A stretch of 26,821 nucleotides of DNA from positions 1-26,821 of the forward strand of contig CAZVHB010000010.1 in NCBI GenBank assembly GCA_964626965.1, in the 5' to 3' direction. Numbering within the stretch: position 1 is the stretch's first letter; every line of letters begins with the position of its first letter. The stretch is from CAZEPT01 sp964626965 (GTDB lineage Bacteria > Patescibacteriota > Minisyncoccia > Phycocordibacterales > UBA9973). Shown piece by piece: positions 1 to 9,113 of this stretch. Made by a program: the position numbers and the translations under genes. The notes under the pieces were generated by a model, which saw nothing but the letters and a program-made list of their open reading frames with translations, did not search any database and was not told the DNA's origin.

Positions 1-3
1 GAA

Positions 4-153
4 GTCCGCAGTTATATCCATTTAACTACAAGGGCAATAATGTATTTCTAGATTTTATTCATGATATGTCCGGCCTATATCTAGTAACACAAGGGCAATA
101 TGTGGTTTTTAATCTCGTATGTCCGGCCTATATCTCTTGATATAAGGGCAATA
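4..153. repeat. three degenerate tandem repeats, about 33-36 bp
   Basis: Three copies start at 4, 68 and 121. Each has a conserved left block beginning GTCCGGCCTATATC (diverged in the first copy), a variable middle of about 8 nt, and a conserved right block AAGGGCAATA. The copies are separated by AT-rich stretches of 28 and 20 nt. The array may continue beyond the left edge of the window. The variable middle and short unequal spacers argue against a CRISPR array. The repeats sit directly ahead of a plus-strand terminator (211-239), so they could be transcribed as a short repeat RNA, or they could be protein-binding iterons. Function unknown. Confidence 0.6.
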
Positions 154-207
154 TATTTTATTGCAACTCTTGCAGTATAGCACATAGTATTTATTTCGAG
201 AAAAACA

Positions 208-239
208 AAAAACGAAGCCATTTGGCTTCGTTTTTTTAT
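208..239. terminator. bidirectional rho-independent terminator
   Basis: The hairpin ACGAAGCC/GGCTTCGT with loop ATT is flanked by an A-run on the left and a T-run on the right, so it can stop transcription in both directions. On the minus strand it lies about 20 nt past the stop of the 259-1815 gene and closes the surface-protein operon. On the plus strand it would end any transcript through the repeat array at 4-153. Confidence 0.85.
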
Positions 240-258
240 TGTATCTAAAACAGATGTC

Positions 259-1815
259 TTATTTTTCCTTAATGATCACATTATTTCGAGATTCACTATT
301 ATCAGTAAATGACACACATCCAGTATCTGCATATGAATCAAGTATCCATGGACCAGGACCAGTGTTGTCAACAATATTATCAGTCTGGAAATCTTCACCT
401 GGGGCAGGATTTATATCAGTTCGAACATCCATAATTCCATCGGCACCTGGGTCACCTGGATACGTAGGAGGAGTAGCAGTTGCATTAATATAATCATCAA
501 CGAAGTCTACCATTCCATCTCCATCGTTATCAATACCATCACTACACTGTGGTGTTCCTGGAGTAACAGGTGTATTACAAGCAAGAAGAGCGGCAGGTGA
601 TGAAAGGTACGCCACAGGAAGTCCTGGAGAGAGACAAGTATTCATAGAAGTGTCAGTACACTCTACCTTATACACATCTCCATCTGTTGGAGGAGTATTG
701 AATGTCTGGACTACACTTAAACCAGCCGTTGGTGACACAGTCATCCATGACGTATTTGGAGAGTATGCGGTACAGCTTGTTGTAGTAAGATTTGTCCACC
801 ATTTCATTTTTGGAGCAACGTAATTGAGAGTTCCTGGAGGACATGATGGCGCAACTTGCCATGTAGCGTTGACAGAACAGAGTCCACCTCCCACACTTGT
901 ATCATTTACTGTAGCAGTAGTTGTATCGGTCGTCACACCATCTGACGCAGTGAGTGTATATGTTTCTGTTGGACCATTAAAAGTAAAGCCAATTGTCTCG
1001 AGTGGATTCGTAGATGTCGGGCAGTTCTCTGGAGTGGTGACACTTGTTACACTACTTGTAATAGAACAGGTTGTATACGCTGGAGCGAGTGGATCTTTCA
1101 TCCATGTGAGTCGAATTATAGGAGTACCAATAGCAGTAACATGAGGATCAGGTGCAAACCCAATAGTCACATCATCAAGGAAAGATGAAATATCAGTTGC
1201 TTTGAGGACAATCGGACCAGTCTGTCCGCCTCCAGGCCATATTTTTGCATTGACAAAAGAAAGCCATCCACCATTTGAATGCCAGCCGTACCCAGAAATA
1301 TCTCCAGTAGTAGGGTTGACACTCGTTCCATAAGTAACAGATGAAGCCTGTACACCAGAAGTCGATCCGTCATGATCATTAGTACTAGAGAAAGAAATAT
1401 ATGGATCCCACCATGGTTGTGTTGTTAAAAATTCTGCAAACCCAACAAGTTCTCCAGAAACAACCTGTGCTCCACAAGGAGAACTCGGATCAGTCCCCGG
1501 AGGGCATGATGTCGGAGAAAATTCTATCCAACCCACAAGAGGTGACCACGCATGTCCTGATAACTCAAGTGTACCTGGGTCTTGAAAGACACCGTACGCA
1601 GGAGTTGATACCTGAATACCAGCAGTGTTCGGATCAGAGTCATTATTTGAAGAGAGTGAAATCCAACCAACGTTATCCATCCACATCCAACCAAGAAGTG
1701 GATCAGTTGCGGCAGCTTTTGCTACATGAGTTTCTGATTTTATCACCATTGCATACTTACCTGCAAAGATAGATGCTGAGATGAATAGGATGGCTAGTAA
1801 AAATTTATATTTCAT
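259..1815 (-). CDS. secreted GW-repeat protein with a calcium-binding-type tail
   Basis: This 518-residue exported protein has an N-terminal signal peptide or anchor at residues 4-20. Residues about 38-200 hold repeats of the pattern GW-hydrophobic-S/F (GWMWMDNVGWISLS, GWIEFS, GYGWHSNGGWLSF). These are typical of Parcubacteria surface proteins and probably form beta-rich domains. The middle contains Cys-rich Ig-like segments. Near residues 430-445 is a DGIDNDGDG motif resembling thrombospondin type-3 or dockerin-like calcium loops, followed by an Asp-rich tail. No catalytic motif is seen. It is the last gene of the five-gene operon, 12 nt after its upstream neighbour and just before a strong terminator. 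The site ahead of the ATG (AGAGAAA) is a weak ribosome-binding site. It probably acts on the cell surface; the ligand is unknown. Confidence 0.8.
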   Translation of the reverse strand: MKYKFLLAILFISASIFAGKYAMVIKSETHVAKAAATDPLLGWMWMDNVGWISLSSNNDSDPNTAGIQVSTPAYGVFQDPGTLELSGHAWSPLVGWIEFSPTSCPPGTDPSSPCGAQVVSGELVGFAEFLTTQPWWDPYISFSSTNDHDGSTSGVQASSVTYGTSVNPTTGDISGYGWHSNGGWLSFVNAKIWPGGGQTGPIVLKATDISSFLDDVTIGFAPDPHVTAIGTPIIRLTWMKDPLAPAYTTCSITSSVTSVTTPENCPTSTNPLETIGFTFNGPTETYTLTASDGVTTDTTTATVNDTSVGGGLCSVNATWQVAPSCPPGTLNYVAPKMKWWTNLTTTSCTAYSPNTSWMTVSPTAGLSVVQTFNTPPTDGDVYKVECTDTSMNTCLSPGLPVAYLSSPAALLACNTPVTPGTPQCSDGIDNDGDGMVDFVDDYINATATPPTYPGDPGADGIMDVRTDINPAPGEDFQTDNIVDNTGPGPWILDSYADTGCVSFTDNSESRNNVIIKEK

Positions 1816-1827
1816 AATATTTCTCTG

Positions 1828-2232
1828 TTAGTTGTTTATACGATCAAGCAATTCTTTTTTCTGAGTAGGCGTTGCTTGTTTCTTTTTACTCAATGCATTC
1901 GACGCTTTTTGCATTTCGACACTATTTCGAGTCATATCTGCTTCAGAATATGTGTAGTCAGTTTTGTACCCTTCTTTGAAAGCTTGATCTATTGCTTCTT
2001 GGGGAGTTTCTGGAATACCACTATCAATATTTTTGAATATCTTATCTCTGAAGAAAAAAGTTAATATTCCGATGACAATCACAAGAAAACAAATAAGGAT
2101 GATTGCTTTTTTATGATCCTTAGGAGTATTTATTTTTTCGTCGAATACAGGTATTGTTTTTGGCGATACTGTATTCAAAGAAGTAATCTCTGACACCTTA
2201 TCCATATTTATTTGATTATTATTTGTTTCCAT
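1828..2232 (-). CDS. small single-pass membrane protein, unknown function
   Basis: This 134-residue protein has a polar N-terminus of about 42 residues, one strong transmembrane helix at about 43-61 (AIILICFLVIVIGILTFFF), and a charged, probably helical C-terminus of about 70 residues rich in Lys, Gln and Glu. There is no cleavable signal peptide, so it should be a membrane anchor protein, with orientation unclear. It lies fourth in the surface-protein operon with gaps of 15 and 12 nt, so it is co-expressed with secreted neighbours and could help anchor or export them. I recognise no family. Confidence 0.75.
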   Translation of the reverse strand: METNNNQINMDKVSEITSLNTVSPKTIPVFDEKINTPKDHKKAIILICFLVIVIGILTFFFRDKIFKNIDSGIPETPQEAIDQAFKEGYKTDYTYSEADMTRNSVEMQKASNALSKKKQATPTQKKELLDRINN

Positions 2233-2247
2233 GGTGATATGTTATTT

Positions 2248-4146
2248 TTAATGACCAGTAAAGTTTGGATCCACCGTAAGACCTGAAGAGAATGTACTTA
2301 TCGTCCAAGCCATAAAATCAGGCTTCATATAATTTGTAGGCCAAGACCAAGTAGAGAAGCTGCTGAAGTATTGAGGATTTCCACCCATGGTACCCATACT
2401 AACCAAATAGAAAGGCAAACTAGTCGCACACAATTGACCTGCTGGAATAGTAATAGAACCGTGCCATGGAAGTGGAAGCCATAAACTAAGTGGTGGATTA
2501 TTGTTAATCCAGTGAGAATGGAGAGTCACTGTTCTGTTTGCTGTATTCATCGCGCCTGATGAATACTTCGCAGGGTTAAGACAGAGTTTAAGTTTAAAAT
2601 CATTGAAAGGAGCTGGAGAATTTTTTATATACGCAATCTGTTGAACGATATCATACGGGGCAAGAACATAGTTTCCTGTTGCAGTCGTTGAACCACCAGC
2701 AGGAACAGTGATATTTGAGTTCGCAGGAGTAGTATATGTTGGGAAAAGTGATGAATATTTTATAAAATGACTTCCAGCAGTAACACCCGTGATTGTTTGA
2801 CCACTATTATAACTCGTTCCTGTACCATCGAGTTGCCATTTTGCACCAGCAGCATTTGCGGCTTGTGGAGTCATGGTCACAGTGACAGATCCTGTTGTAG
2901 GAGGAACAACAACGGCAGTATAGTTACAGCTAGCTGTTGTATTTACTCCAGCACTAATCGTCACATTCTGATTTGGTGGTGTTGTGTATCCTGTAACTGC
3001 AGTACATTTAACAAAATGACTTCCAAGAGAAATACCTGTGACAGTTACTCCACTATTACGAAGTGTTCCAGCACCATCGAGTTGCCATTTTGCACCAGCA
3101 GTAATTGCACCAGCTGGGGTAATAGTAACAGTCAAAGAGCCAGTAGCAGGAGGTGGTGGTGGTGGAGGTGGTTGAGTCCCTGTACCAGATGAATTACACC
3201 ATTCGAAATTACTTGCATTGTAGTAGTAGCCAGAACTTCCTGTGTAGGTCGAACCCACAGAGTTACTTCCAGGAATAGATACAGGACTGATACGCTGACA
3301 TACATACACAGGAGTATTCGCCGGGATATTTACAGTTACACCATTGATAGTTGCTGTGGTATTTGTAAGTTGTGATGGGTGATAGACTGAAGTCAATCCA
3401 GGTGATTTCATCATCCAGCCAGATGGACACTTGTACTGAACATTTGCATATGGAGTACCAAGCGTATAATTGGCTGGAATAAAACACACTGGTCCATGAC
3501 CAAGGTTAGTTGTACCGTAGAGTGTAAGTTGAGAATTTGTCTGAGTATATGGAAGTGTTGGGCTCACAACGAGATTTTTGATGTTCACACGCCCAAAAAG
3601 GAGATTTGTGATCATCTTGTCGTAGATACTGTTGTTGAGGCCTATAGTATCTACAAATTGAGGATATGGTTCAGGATAAGATACGAAAGTACCTCCTGGG
3701 AAAAAATATGCAGAACCCCAGAAACCAAGATACGATGTATTTGTAAGGAAACTCACAACAGCTGAATCTCTTCCACCTTTGAGGTGCATCACTTCTTTTG
3801 CGTCATTGCCGGAAACACTGGTTGGGAGTAATGTCGCAGTAAGTTTACCGATCGCACGTATTGGGCCAAAAGAAAATACACCATCAGTAATGAGGCCAAT
3901 TTCATTGATACTCGTAATAGCGAGACTTCGCCCGAGGACAGAGAGTGTTGAGCCGATTGGGTCGATGTAGTCTTGTGTGTTTGCATTCATGTTCATTTCA
4001 GATGAACCAACTGTTCCGTACTGAGGTGGATTGATACTCGACGGTCCAGAAAATGATGGTTGAAAGACTGCACGAGCAACAAATGCTGAGACAATAAATA
4101 TTCCGACGATGAGTGCTACAAATTTTGTTTTATTAAATGTTTTCAT
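2248..4146 (-). CDS. secreted protein with two KWQLDG (PEGA-like) repeats
   Basis: This 632-residue exported protein has a signal sequence at residues about 9-27 ending ARAVF, clearly paralogous to that of the next upstream gene (4162-5274). The N-terminal half lacks recognisable motifs. A proline run at about 322-332 leads into two tandem beta-sandwich-like repeats (about 335-410 and 417-490). Each has the core TPAGA...AGAKWQLDG...SGxT.TG...GSHFIK and an NYT end. The pattern resembles PEGA-type surface repeats. The unit also occurs once in the 5281-7044 protein, with near-identical DNA around the KWQLDG codons, which suggests recent exchange. No Shine-Dalgarno is visible. Third gene of the operon. 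Probably a cell-surface or fibre protein; exact role unknown. Confidence 0.78.
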   Translation of the reverse strand: MKTFNKTKFVALIVGIFIVSAFVARAVFQPSFSGPSSINPPQYGTVGSSEMNMNANTQDYIDPIGSTLSVLGRSLAITSINEIGLITDGVFSFGPIRAIGKLTATLLPTSVSGNDAKEVMHLKGGRDSAVVSFLTNTSYLGFWGSAYFFPGGTFVSYPEPYPQFVDTIGLNNSIYDKMITNLLFGRVNIKNLVVSPTLPYTQTNSQLTLYGTTNLGHGPVCFIPANYTLGTPYANVQYKCPSGWMMKSPGLTSVYHPSQLTNTTATINGVTVNIPANTPVYVCQRISPVSIPGSNSVGSTYTGSSGYYYNASNFEWCNSSGTGTQPPPPPPPPATGSLTVTITPAGAITAGAKWQLDGAGTLRNSGVTVTGISLGSHFVKCTAVTGYTTPPNQNVTISAGVNTTASCNYTAVVVPPTTGSVTVTMTPQAANAAGAKWQLDGTGTSYNSGQTITGVTAGSHFIKYSSLFPTYTTPANSNITVPAGGSTTATGNYVLAPYDIVQQIAYIKNSPAPFNDFKLKLCLNPAKYSSGAMNTANRTVTLHSHWINNNPPLSLWLPLPWHGSITIPAGQLCATSLPFYLVSMGTMGGNPQYFSSFSTWSWPTNYMKPDFMAWTISTFSSGLTVDPNFTGH

Positions 4147-4161
4147 AGATATGTATATGTA

Positions 4162-5274
4162 TTACTCATCAACTTGACCAAGACCACCATCTAGACCCCC
4201 ATCAACATCACCACCATCACGATCTTCTTCACCTCCTATGATTGTTCCATCATTACCTCCATCATGGTCAAGACCAGAGCCAGAACCAAGTTTTGGAAGT
4301 GTATCAGCACCATTACCTGTTATTTGACTTGCAGAATCATAATCAGTAGTACTGAGTATTTTACCGTTTACCACAGGACCAATTGGATCAAGTTCACACA
4401 TCCCAATAAATGCCGGAGCGGAGACAGGATCAAAGTAGGTACACAGATTACTATACGCAGCTGAAATAGAACTGATCGGAAGACCTTCTATTGTTTCAAT
4501 TTGATTCGCGTAATTTGAAGCAGAGTCTTGAAAAATAAAAGTAAGCGCTGAACCCATCGGACAAGTATCTTGAGGTCTGATTACACAGTAATTTCCTTGA
4601 CCAATGTTTGTAAAACCAGCAACATCTAAATCTGTTCGTTTTGTTGGCCCATATGAATAACTCTGATCTCCTAGAACACTACTATGGTCACCAAGAATCA
4701 AACTACTCAGCGCTCCTCTCCCAAAGAATCCTATAGACCACCAGTCTTGACCACTTGCACAGTCGTCACACACATCAGACCCTAGAGGATATCCATCAGT
4801 CCAAAAACCAAGTGTTGGTTTGTTTGAGACAACAGTCGTGAGCATTGTCTCATCTGTATTTGAAAAAAGTTTTACTGCAGTACGTGCATATGGACCAAGT
4901 CCTGTAACACCAGAGAGATCTGCAACGAGTTTCCCATATGCAATCAGTGCGCGGTTTGAGTTTTGAATACCCGCATTAAAATCAGCAGTCCAAGAAAGAA
5001 GTCCTTCTGTACCGAGACCAATCCCAAGAGGATTTGATTTGGTTGTACGAAGTGTGTAGTTGCCAGGTGGAGTTGGGTCAGGAGTACTAGGTGCACCATC
5101 TTTCAACTGCATTTGTTTATCCTTAAAGATAAACAATTCTGGCTGACCATTTGGTGAAGTAGGTCCTGCTGTTGGTCCTACAAAAACCGCACGGGCTACA
5201 TAGGCACTTGCAATAAAGATGACGACCAATAAAGCTATAAGCTGTATTTTTTTGTTAGTAGTAGTGTTTTTCAT
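4162..5274 (-). CDS. secreted protein with acidic Gly/Asp tail
   Basis: This 370-residue exported protein has a signal peptide at residues about 10-30 (ALLVVIFIASAYVARAVF), nearly the same as that of the following gene. The body has several Cys residues (CDDCASG; CVIRPQDTC) that could form disulfides outside the cell. The last 45 residues are a low-complexity, Gly/Asp/Glu-rich acidic tail (for example DHDGGNDG, EEDRDGGDVDGG) that may bind calcium or act as a flexible exposed end. It starts 6 nt after the stop of the 5281-7044 gene and ends 15 nt before the next, so it is translationally close to both. No enzymatic motif is seen. Confidence 0.75.
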   Translation of the reverse strand: MKNTTTNKKIQLIALLVVIFIASAYVARAVFVGPTAGPTSPNGQPELFIFKDKQMQLKDGAPSTPDPTPPGNYTLRTTKSNPLGIGLGTEGLLSWTADFNAGIQNSNRALIAYGKLVADLSGVTGLGPYARTAVKLFSNTDETMLTTVVSNKPTLGFWTDGYPLGSDVCDDCASGQDWWSIGFFGRGALSSLILGDHSSVLGDQSYSYGPTKRTDLDVAGFTNIGQGNYCVIRPQDTCPMGSALTFIFQDSASNYANQIETIEGLPISSISAAYSNLCTYFDPVSAPAFIGMCELDPIGPVVNGKILSTTDYDSASQITGNGADTLPKLGSGSGLDHDGGNDGTIIGGEEDRDGGDVDGGLDGGLGQVDE

Positions 5275-5280
5275 ATAATT

Positions 5281-7044
5281 TTATAGTTCTGAACAAGTAA
5301 CACCTGGTGGTACAGAATCAGCTGATGATGCAATTACTGAAAACACCGATGATGGTAATGATTGTGCGAGTGTACATGCAGTAGCTCCAGCTGGGTGATA
5401 CTGGACACCTGTCCAACTACCACTCGTGCAAACAGCAGTATACTGGTTTGAGTTTTCGCACAATTGACCTGCTGGGATAGTGATGGTTGCAGTATGAGAA
5501 CCGTACGTATTATAACCACCGGCATACAATCCAGAGACAACAGCGCTAAATGTTTTTGCTGTGGCTTGAACAGAAGACAGACAGACTTGCGCCCCAAACG
5601 CCTTAGCTATAACCATAGGTTGAATGGTACAAGAGTATGCTGGTGGATTTGTGACTGTATAGTTTCCTGTCGCGGTCGCGGTTGTTGTTGCAAGAACATT
5701 GATAGTAGAATTTACTGGAGTTGTGTAACCAGTCACACCAGTAGAGTATTTTATAAAATGACTACCGAGTGATATTCCAGTAAGAAGATACCCATCATTG
5801 TACCAAGACCCTGTACCATCGAGTTGCCATTTAGCACCGGCAGCTACTGCTCCAGCAGGAGTGATGTATATTTTTGCTTCTCCAGTTGCTGGTGGTGGAG
5901 GAGGAGTAACAATAGTTCCACATCCTTGTAGTTCAGTTGCGGTTATTGGAGTATTGTTGACTGGGTATGTGTGATAGTCTGGCACATCGGGCATATCTCC
6001 ATGAGTTGATGCACATCGTCCATTAACGTATTCCGTTGGAGCAGTGTCGGTATAGTACATTTGGCGACATTTTGCGTGGCAATCGTCTGCGTAGTTGACC
6101 ATATAGAAACCATCAGGACATCCTCGTGTCACTGCGGTCTTACCAAACAACTGACAAGTATCTCCGTAGCCGATATTTGAATGACCTTCGAGATTGAGCG
6201 TATCGTGGTTATTTATTTTAGCCATAAGTACTGGATCGGTATCTTCGGCCTCAGATTCGTCTGGTTGTGGTCCAACATGAAGACCGATAATTCCTTTATC
6301 AGCAAAGACAACACCTGCTCGTAATCCACCGAGTGCAATAGGGTCAATAGCGTCGAAATCTCCTACTTGATCAGTTTGCTCAATAGCAAAACGAGGAAAT
6401 GGGCTAAACTTACCAGCTTGGCTTATTTTAATAACATTTATTTGATCGTCTGGTGTTTTTGGATCTGTACCAAAAAGCTCAAGCACATCAGAGCTTGCTG
6501 GGTTTGTATCACCGAGAAGATCTTCTCGAGCCCAGCCATGCCAGTCAGTATATGTAGTAGTTGGATAACCAATACTTTGACTATCATACAGTCCAGCTGG
6601 TTGAGTCCAACTTCGTCCACCGGTTATGCCAGATTCACGAGTGTTACCTTCGAAGAAACCAGCGAGTTTATTACTTAGAGGAGGAAGTAGAGGGTGTCTC
6701 ATCGTTGATAAATCACCAAAACTCAATGTCTTTTCAGACAGCACAGCCTCTTTCCAGCGACTATCTTGAGTACTATTGTACTTACCATTCACTGGATCAG
6801 AAGAATCTGAATTTCCTTGTGAATTTATCCATAGATTAAAATCGTTTGAAAGAAAATTCCACTTCCATTCAGGATCATCTACTGTTGTCAGAGGCACACT
6901 ATACGTACCATTTGGTGCAGTAACAGTTGGTGGAGAAAAAGTGTACACTGCAGAAGTAACAGAGACAGTCAACATAAAAACAGCAAGAAGTAATACGACA
7001 CTTTTAATCTGAGCCCATATACTTTCTTTTATAGATTTTTGCAT
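5281..7044 (-). CDS. secreted protein with one KWQLDG repeat; first gene of surface operon
   Basis: This 587-residue exported protein has a hydrophobic signal segment at about 15-33 ending SVTSAVYTF. The large N-terminal region has no recognised domain and includes a Cys-containing stretch at about 290-350. A Pro-rich linker is followed by one KWQLDG beta-sandwich repeat at about 385-465 (AKIYITPAGAVAAGAKWQLDG...GSHFIKYS), shared with the 2248-4146 protein. A C-terminal domain has Cys residues that may pair. It is the promoter-proximal gene of a five-gene operon. The predicted -10 box lies only 8 nt from the ATG, implying a leaderless message. Probably part of a surface structure built from the operon's products. 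Confidence 0.78.
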   Translation of the reverse strand: MQKSIKESIWAQIKSVVLLLAVFMLTVSVTSAVYTFSPPTVTAPNGTYSVPLTTVDDPEWKWNFLSNDFNLWINSQGNSDSSDPVNGKYNSTQDSRWKEAVLSEKTLSFGDLSTMRHPLLPPLSNKLAGFFEGNTRESGITGGRSWTQPAGLYDSQSIGYPTTTYTDWHGWAREDLLGDTNPASSDVLELFGTDPKTPDDQINVIKISQAGKFSPFPRFAIEQTDQVGDFDAIDPIALGGLRAGVVFADKGIIGLHVGPQPDESEAEDTDPVLMAKINNHDTLNLEGHSNIGYGDTCQLFGKTAVTRGCPDGFYMVNYADDCHAKCRQMYYTDTAPTEYVNGRCASTHGDMPDVPDYHTYPVNNTPITATELQGCGTIVTPPPPPATGEAKIYITPAGAVAAGAKWQLDGTGSWYNDGYLLTGISLGSHFIKYSTGVTGYTTPVNSTINVLATTTATATGNYTVTNPPAYSCTIQPMVIAKAFGAQVCLSSVQATAKTFSAVVSGLYAGGYNTYGSHTATITIPAGQLCENSNQYTAVCTSGSWTGVQYHPAGATACTLAQSLPSSVFSVIASSADSVPPGVTCSEL

Positions 7045-7052
7045 ACAAATAT

Positions 7053-7082
7053 ATTGTACACTACAATAAATATTTCACGCAA
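7053..7082 (-). promoter_or_regulatory. promoter of the surface-protein operon, leaderless
   Basis: Reading the minus strand, TTGCGT (-35), an 18-nt spacer and TACAAT (-10 at 7058-7053) precede the ATG at 7044. The predicted transcription start falls at about 7046-7045, on or beside the start codon. Confidence 0.5.
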
Positions 7083-7156
7083 GAAACTTTCTCGAGTTAT
7101 CCACACATTCAAAAAATAATTCACAGTTTCCAACTTTTAAAAAATAAAAAAGACTA

Positions 7157-7184
7157 TTGTCATTCCGGGCTCGATCCGGAATCC
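7157..7184. repeat. dispersed CATTCCGG palindromic repeat, single arm
   Basis: The segment begins TTGTCATTCCGGGCTCGATC and continues CGGAATCCAG. It contains a partial inverted repeat (CCGG...CCGG) and matches one arm of the longer palindromic element at 19436-19511. It lies in an intergenic gap together with a terminator. A mobile or REP-like origin is possible. Confidence 0.6.
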
Positions 7185-7202
7185 AGAAATTTTAAATGTG
7201 CA

Positions 7203-7233
7203 TATAAAAAAGCTCAGACATGTAGTCTGAGCT
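7203..7233 (-). terminator. rho-independent terminator of the 7309-9087 gene
   Basis: A 9-bp stem AGCTCAGAC/GTCTGAGCT with a 5-nt loop is followed on the minus strand by a T-run, about 75 nt after the stop codon. Confidence 0.85.
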
Positions 7234-7308
7234 CTGTTATAAAATAATTGTTTCAAAAAAAGAGAGGAAAGAAAGGAGAAATGAAAAACAAACATTCATT
7301 CACGTGAA

Positions 7309-9087
7309 TTATCTTTTAAGTACTGTCTTTACATATTTGTTACGGTCAGAGTAGATCGTAATATAGTAAATTCCAGTACTGTGATTTTCGAGTGAAAAGT
7401 CGAATTGTTTTGAGTTCTGTTTTAAAACAGACACAATCTGACCGGCTGTGTTGGAAACAACATAACCATCCATTTGTTTTTCGGAAGTAAGCGTAATGTT
7501 ATTACCAGATTGAGCAACAAGTACAGTACTTGCTTCATCAATATCAGTAACCCCAACAGTGGAATTAGCTGAAATCGTAAAAGTGATTACCGTACCCATG
7601 TTTTCATTTCCGTGAGGATCAGTTCTAGTGATCTTATAGGAGTACGAACCAGGAGTAAGACCTGTTAAGATCATTCCCCATGTACCATTCACGTCGGCCA
7701 CATCTGTTTTGATAACAGTTGTCCCATTGTACACTTTCACTGTATCACCCTCATAGGCATTAGCGTTACCACTAATGGTAACAAACGTTGTCCCATAAGG
7801 AAACACTTGCGCTTCTGTTGGGATGGTAACAATAGTAGTTGGTGGTGGAGTCACATCAGCTTTAGTTAAAAGACGAGAACCACCAACGCTAGACCATTTG
7901 TAAAACTTACCAGCAATTTCCCACATACCTCCTTGATAATCATCGATGTCAGTTTGTTGAGCTGGAGTATTTACTGTAGCTGAGCTAGGTCCGGCAGAAA
8001 CATTAATCGTTACAAAGTTAGATGTCAATTTCCCTGTTGTTGGATTGTGATCCAAGAAATCGTTGTATCCAGAAGAAAATGATTGGACAGGACTATTTGG
8101 TACATCAGACCACGTTGTTCCATTCGAGTGAATTAACTTAGTATCATTGATAATACTTCCAGTTTTATAAAGATAAATATCTGTTTCAGAATATACTATG
8201 ACGCTTTTGATATCTTGAGCAACCAAATCTGTTGGGGTTACTGAGAAATAACCATTGATTCCTTTTTTACCAAAAAGAAGCTGTCCACCACCAGTAGGTA
8301 GCTTTTGCACGATTGGGAAAATAGTACTATTTACATTTCCATTTTCTGGATATGCATAACATAAATAGTTAGAATGCGTACCAGGATTCCAAGGTATATA
8401 TGAACTTGTACTAAGATTGTACAAGAAAATATTTGACCAAGTACCAGGTTGACCAAAGTCAGATGCGGTAAATTCTCCAGTTACAAGAATATTTCCATTA
8501 CCATGATCTCTAATTGATGCAATACCGGCAATAGAAATTGGGAATAACGCCACATAGTTACCACTCACTTTTTTGTAAGCATTCATATAACCTAAACCAA
8601 CATATTCATCCAACATTAAATAGATAGTGTCGAAAGAAGGCATCGGAAGAGTTTGAATAATAAGCTGTTTATTACGATGTGCGAAGAAAGACGGACTTGT
8701 TCCACCACTAGTTAAATTACCAGTAGCATCAAATTTTAAAACATCTTGAGTTACAATAGTAGCGATAGTCGAAGTTACCAAAGAACCTTGTTTCATACGA
8801 ACCAACTGTTTGTCAACATTTTGAGTACGACCATGTAAGGTACCACCGGCAACTTGATGAGTCATATTAAATGCACCATTTTGAAGTTTCGCAGAAGAAG
8901 AAAGATTACCAGTAACAGTTTGGAATACATACGTCGGAACCCAGGTAGTATCTTCGTTTGGTTGTTGAACTGCTGGTTGTGCACTTGCATTAAAAGCAAA
9001 GAACACAAACAAGGAAAGCGTGAGAAGGACTTTTTGAGAAAAAAGTCCAGTGAAAAACGATGTCGGAAGTACGGATTTGTTTTTCAT
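7309..9087 (-). CDS. secreted protein with T9SS-type C-terminal sorting domain
   Basis: This 592-residue exported protein has an N-terminal signal peptide with h-region at about 19-33 and a likely cleavage after ASA at 34-36, in Bacteroidetes style. Residues about 40-410 look like a beta-propeller-type domain without clear catalytic residues. Residues about 418-508 form a bacterial Ig-like domain (VFPYGTTFVTISGNANAYEGDTVKVYNG...LTPGSYSYKITRTDPHGN). Residues 509-592 match the type A Por/T9SS C-terminal sorting domain: a VSNTAGQ turn, FDFSLENHSTGIYYITIYS, and an end in KYVKTVLKR. In Bacteroidetes this tail directs export through the type IX system. No T9SS machinery gene is in the window. It has its own leader and terminator. 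The gene suggests transfer from Bacteroidetes, or a shared tail with another function. Confidence 0.75.
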   Translation of the reverse strand: MKNKSVLPTSFFTGLFSQKVLLTLSLFVFFAFNASAQPAVQQPNEDTTWVPTYVFQTVTGNLSSSAKLQNGAFNMTHQVAGGTLHGRTQNVDKQLVRMKQGSLVTSTIATIVTQDVLKFDATGNLTSGGTSPSFFAHRNKQLIIQTLPMPSFDTIYLMLDEYVGLGYMNAYKKVSGNYVALFPISIAGIASIRDHGNGNILVTGEFTASDFGQPGTWSNIFLYNLSTSSYIPWNPGTHSNYLCYAYPENGNVNSTIFPIVQKLPTGGGQLLFGKKGINGYFSVTPTDLVAQDIKSVIVYSETDIYLYKTGSIINDTKLIHSNGTTWSDVPNSPVQSFSSGYNDFLDHNPTTGKLTSNFVTINVSAGPSSATVNTPAQQTDIDDYQGGMWEIAGKFYKWSSVGGSRLLTKADVTPPPTTIVTIPTEAQVFPYGTTFVTISGNANAYEGDTVKVYNGTTVIKTDVADVNGTWGMILTGLTPGSYSYKITRTDPHGNENMGTVITFTISANSTVGVTDIDEASTVLVAQSGNNITLTSEKQMDGYVVSNTAGQIVSVLKQNSKQFDFSLENHSTGIYYITIYSDRNKYVKTVLKR

Positions 9088-9113
9088 TTCGTTTTTATTT
9101 TTTTTTAAGGTGA

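Noticed and set aside
4..153. Possible CRISPR array at the left edge
   Set aside because: Repeats have a variable centre, spacers are only 20-28 nt and unequal, and no cas gene is present.
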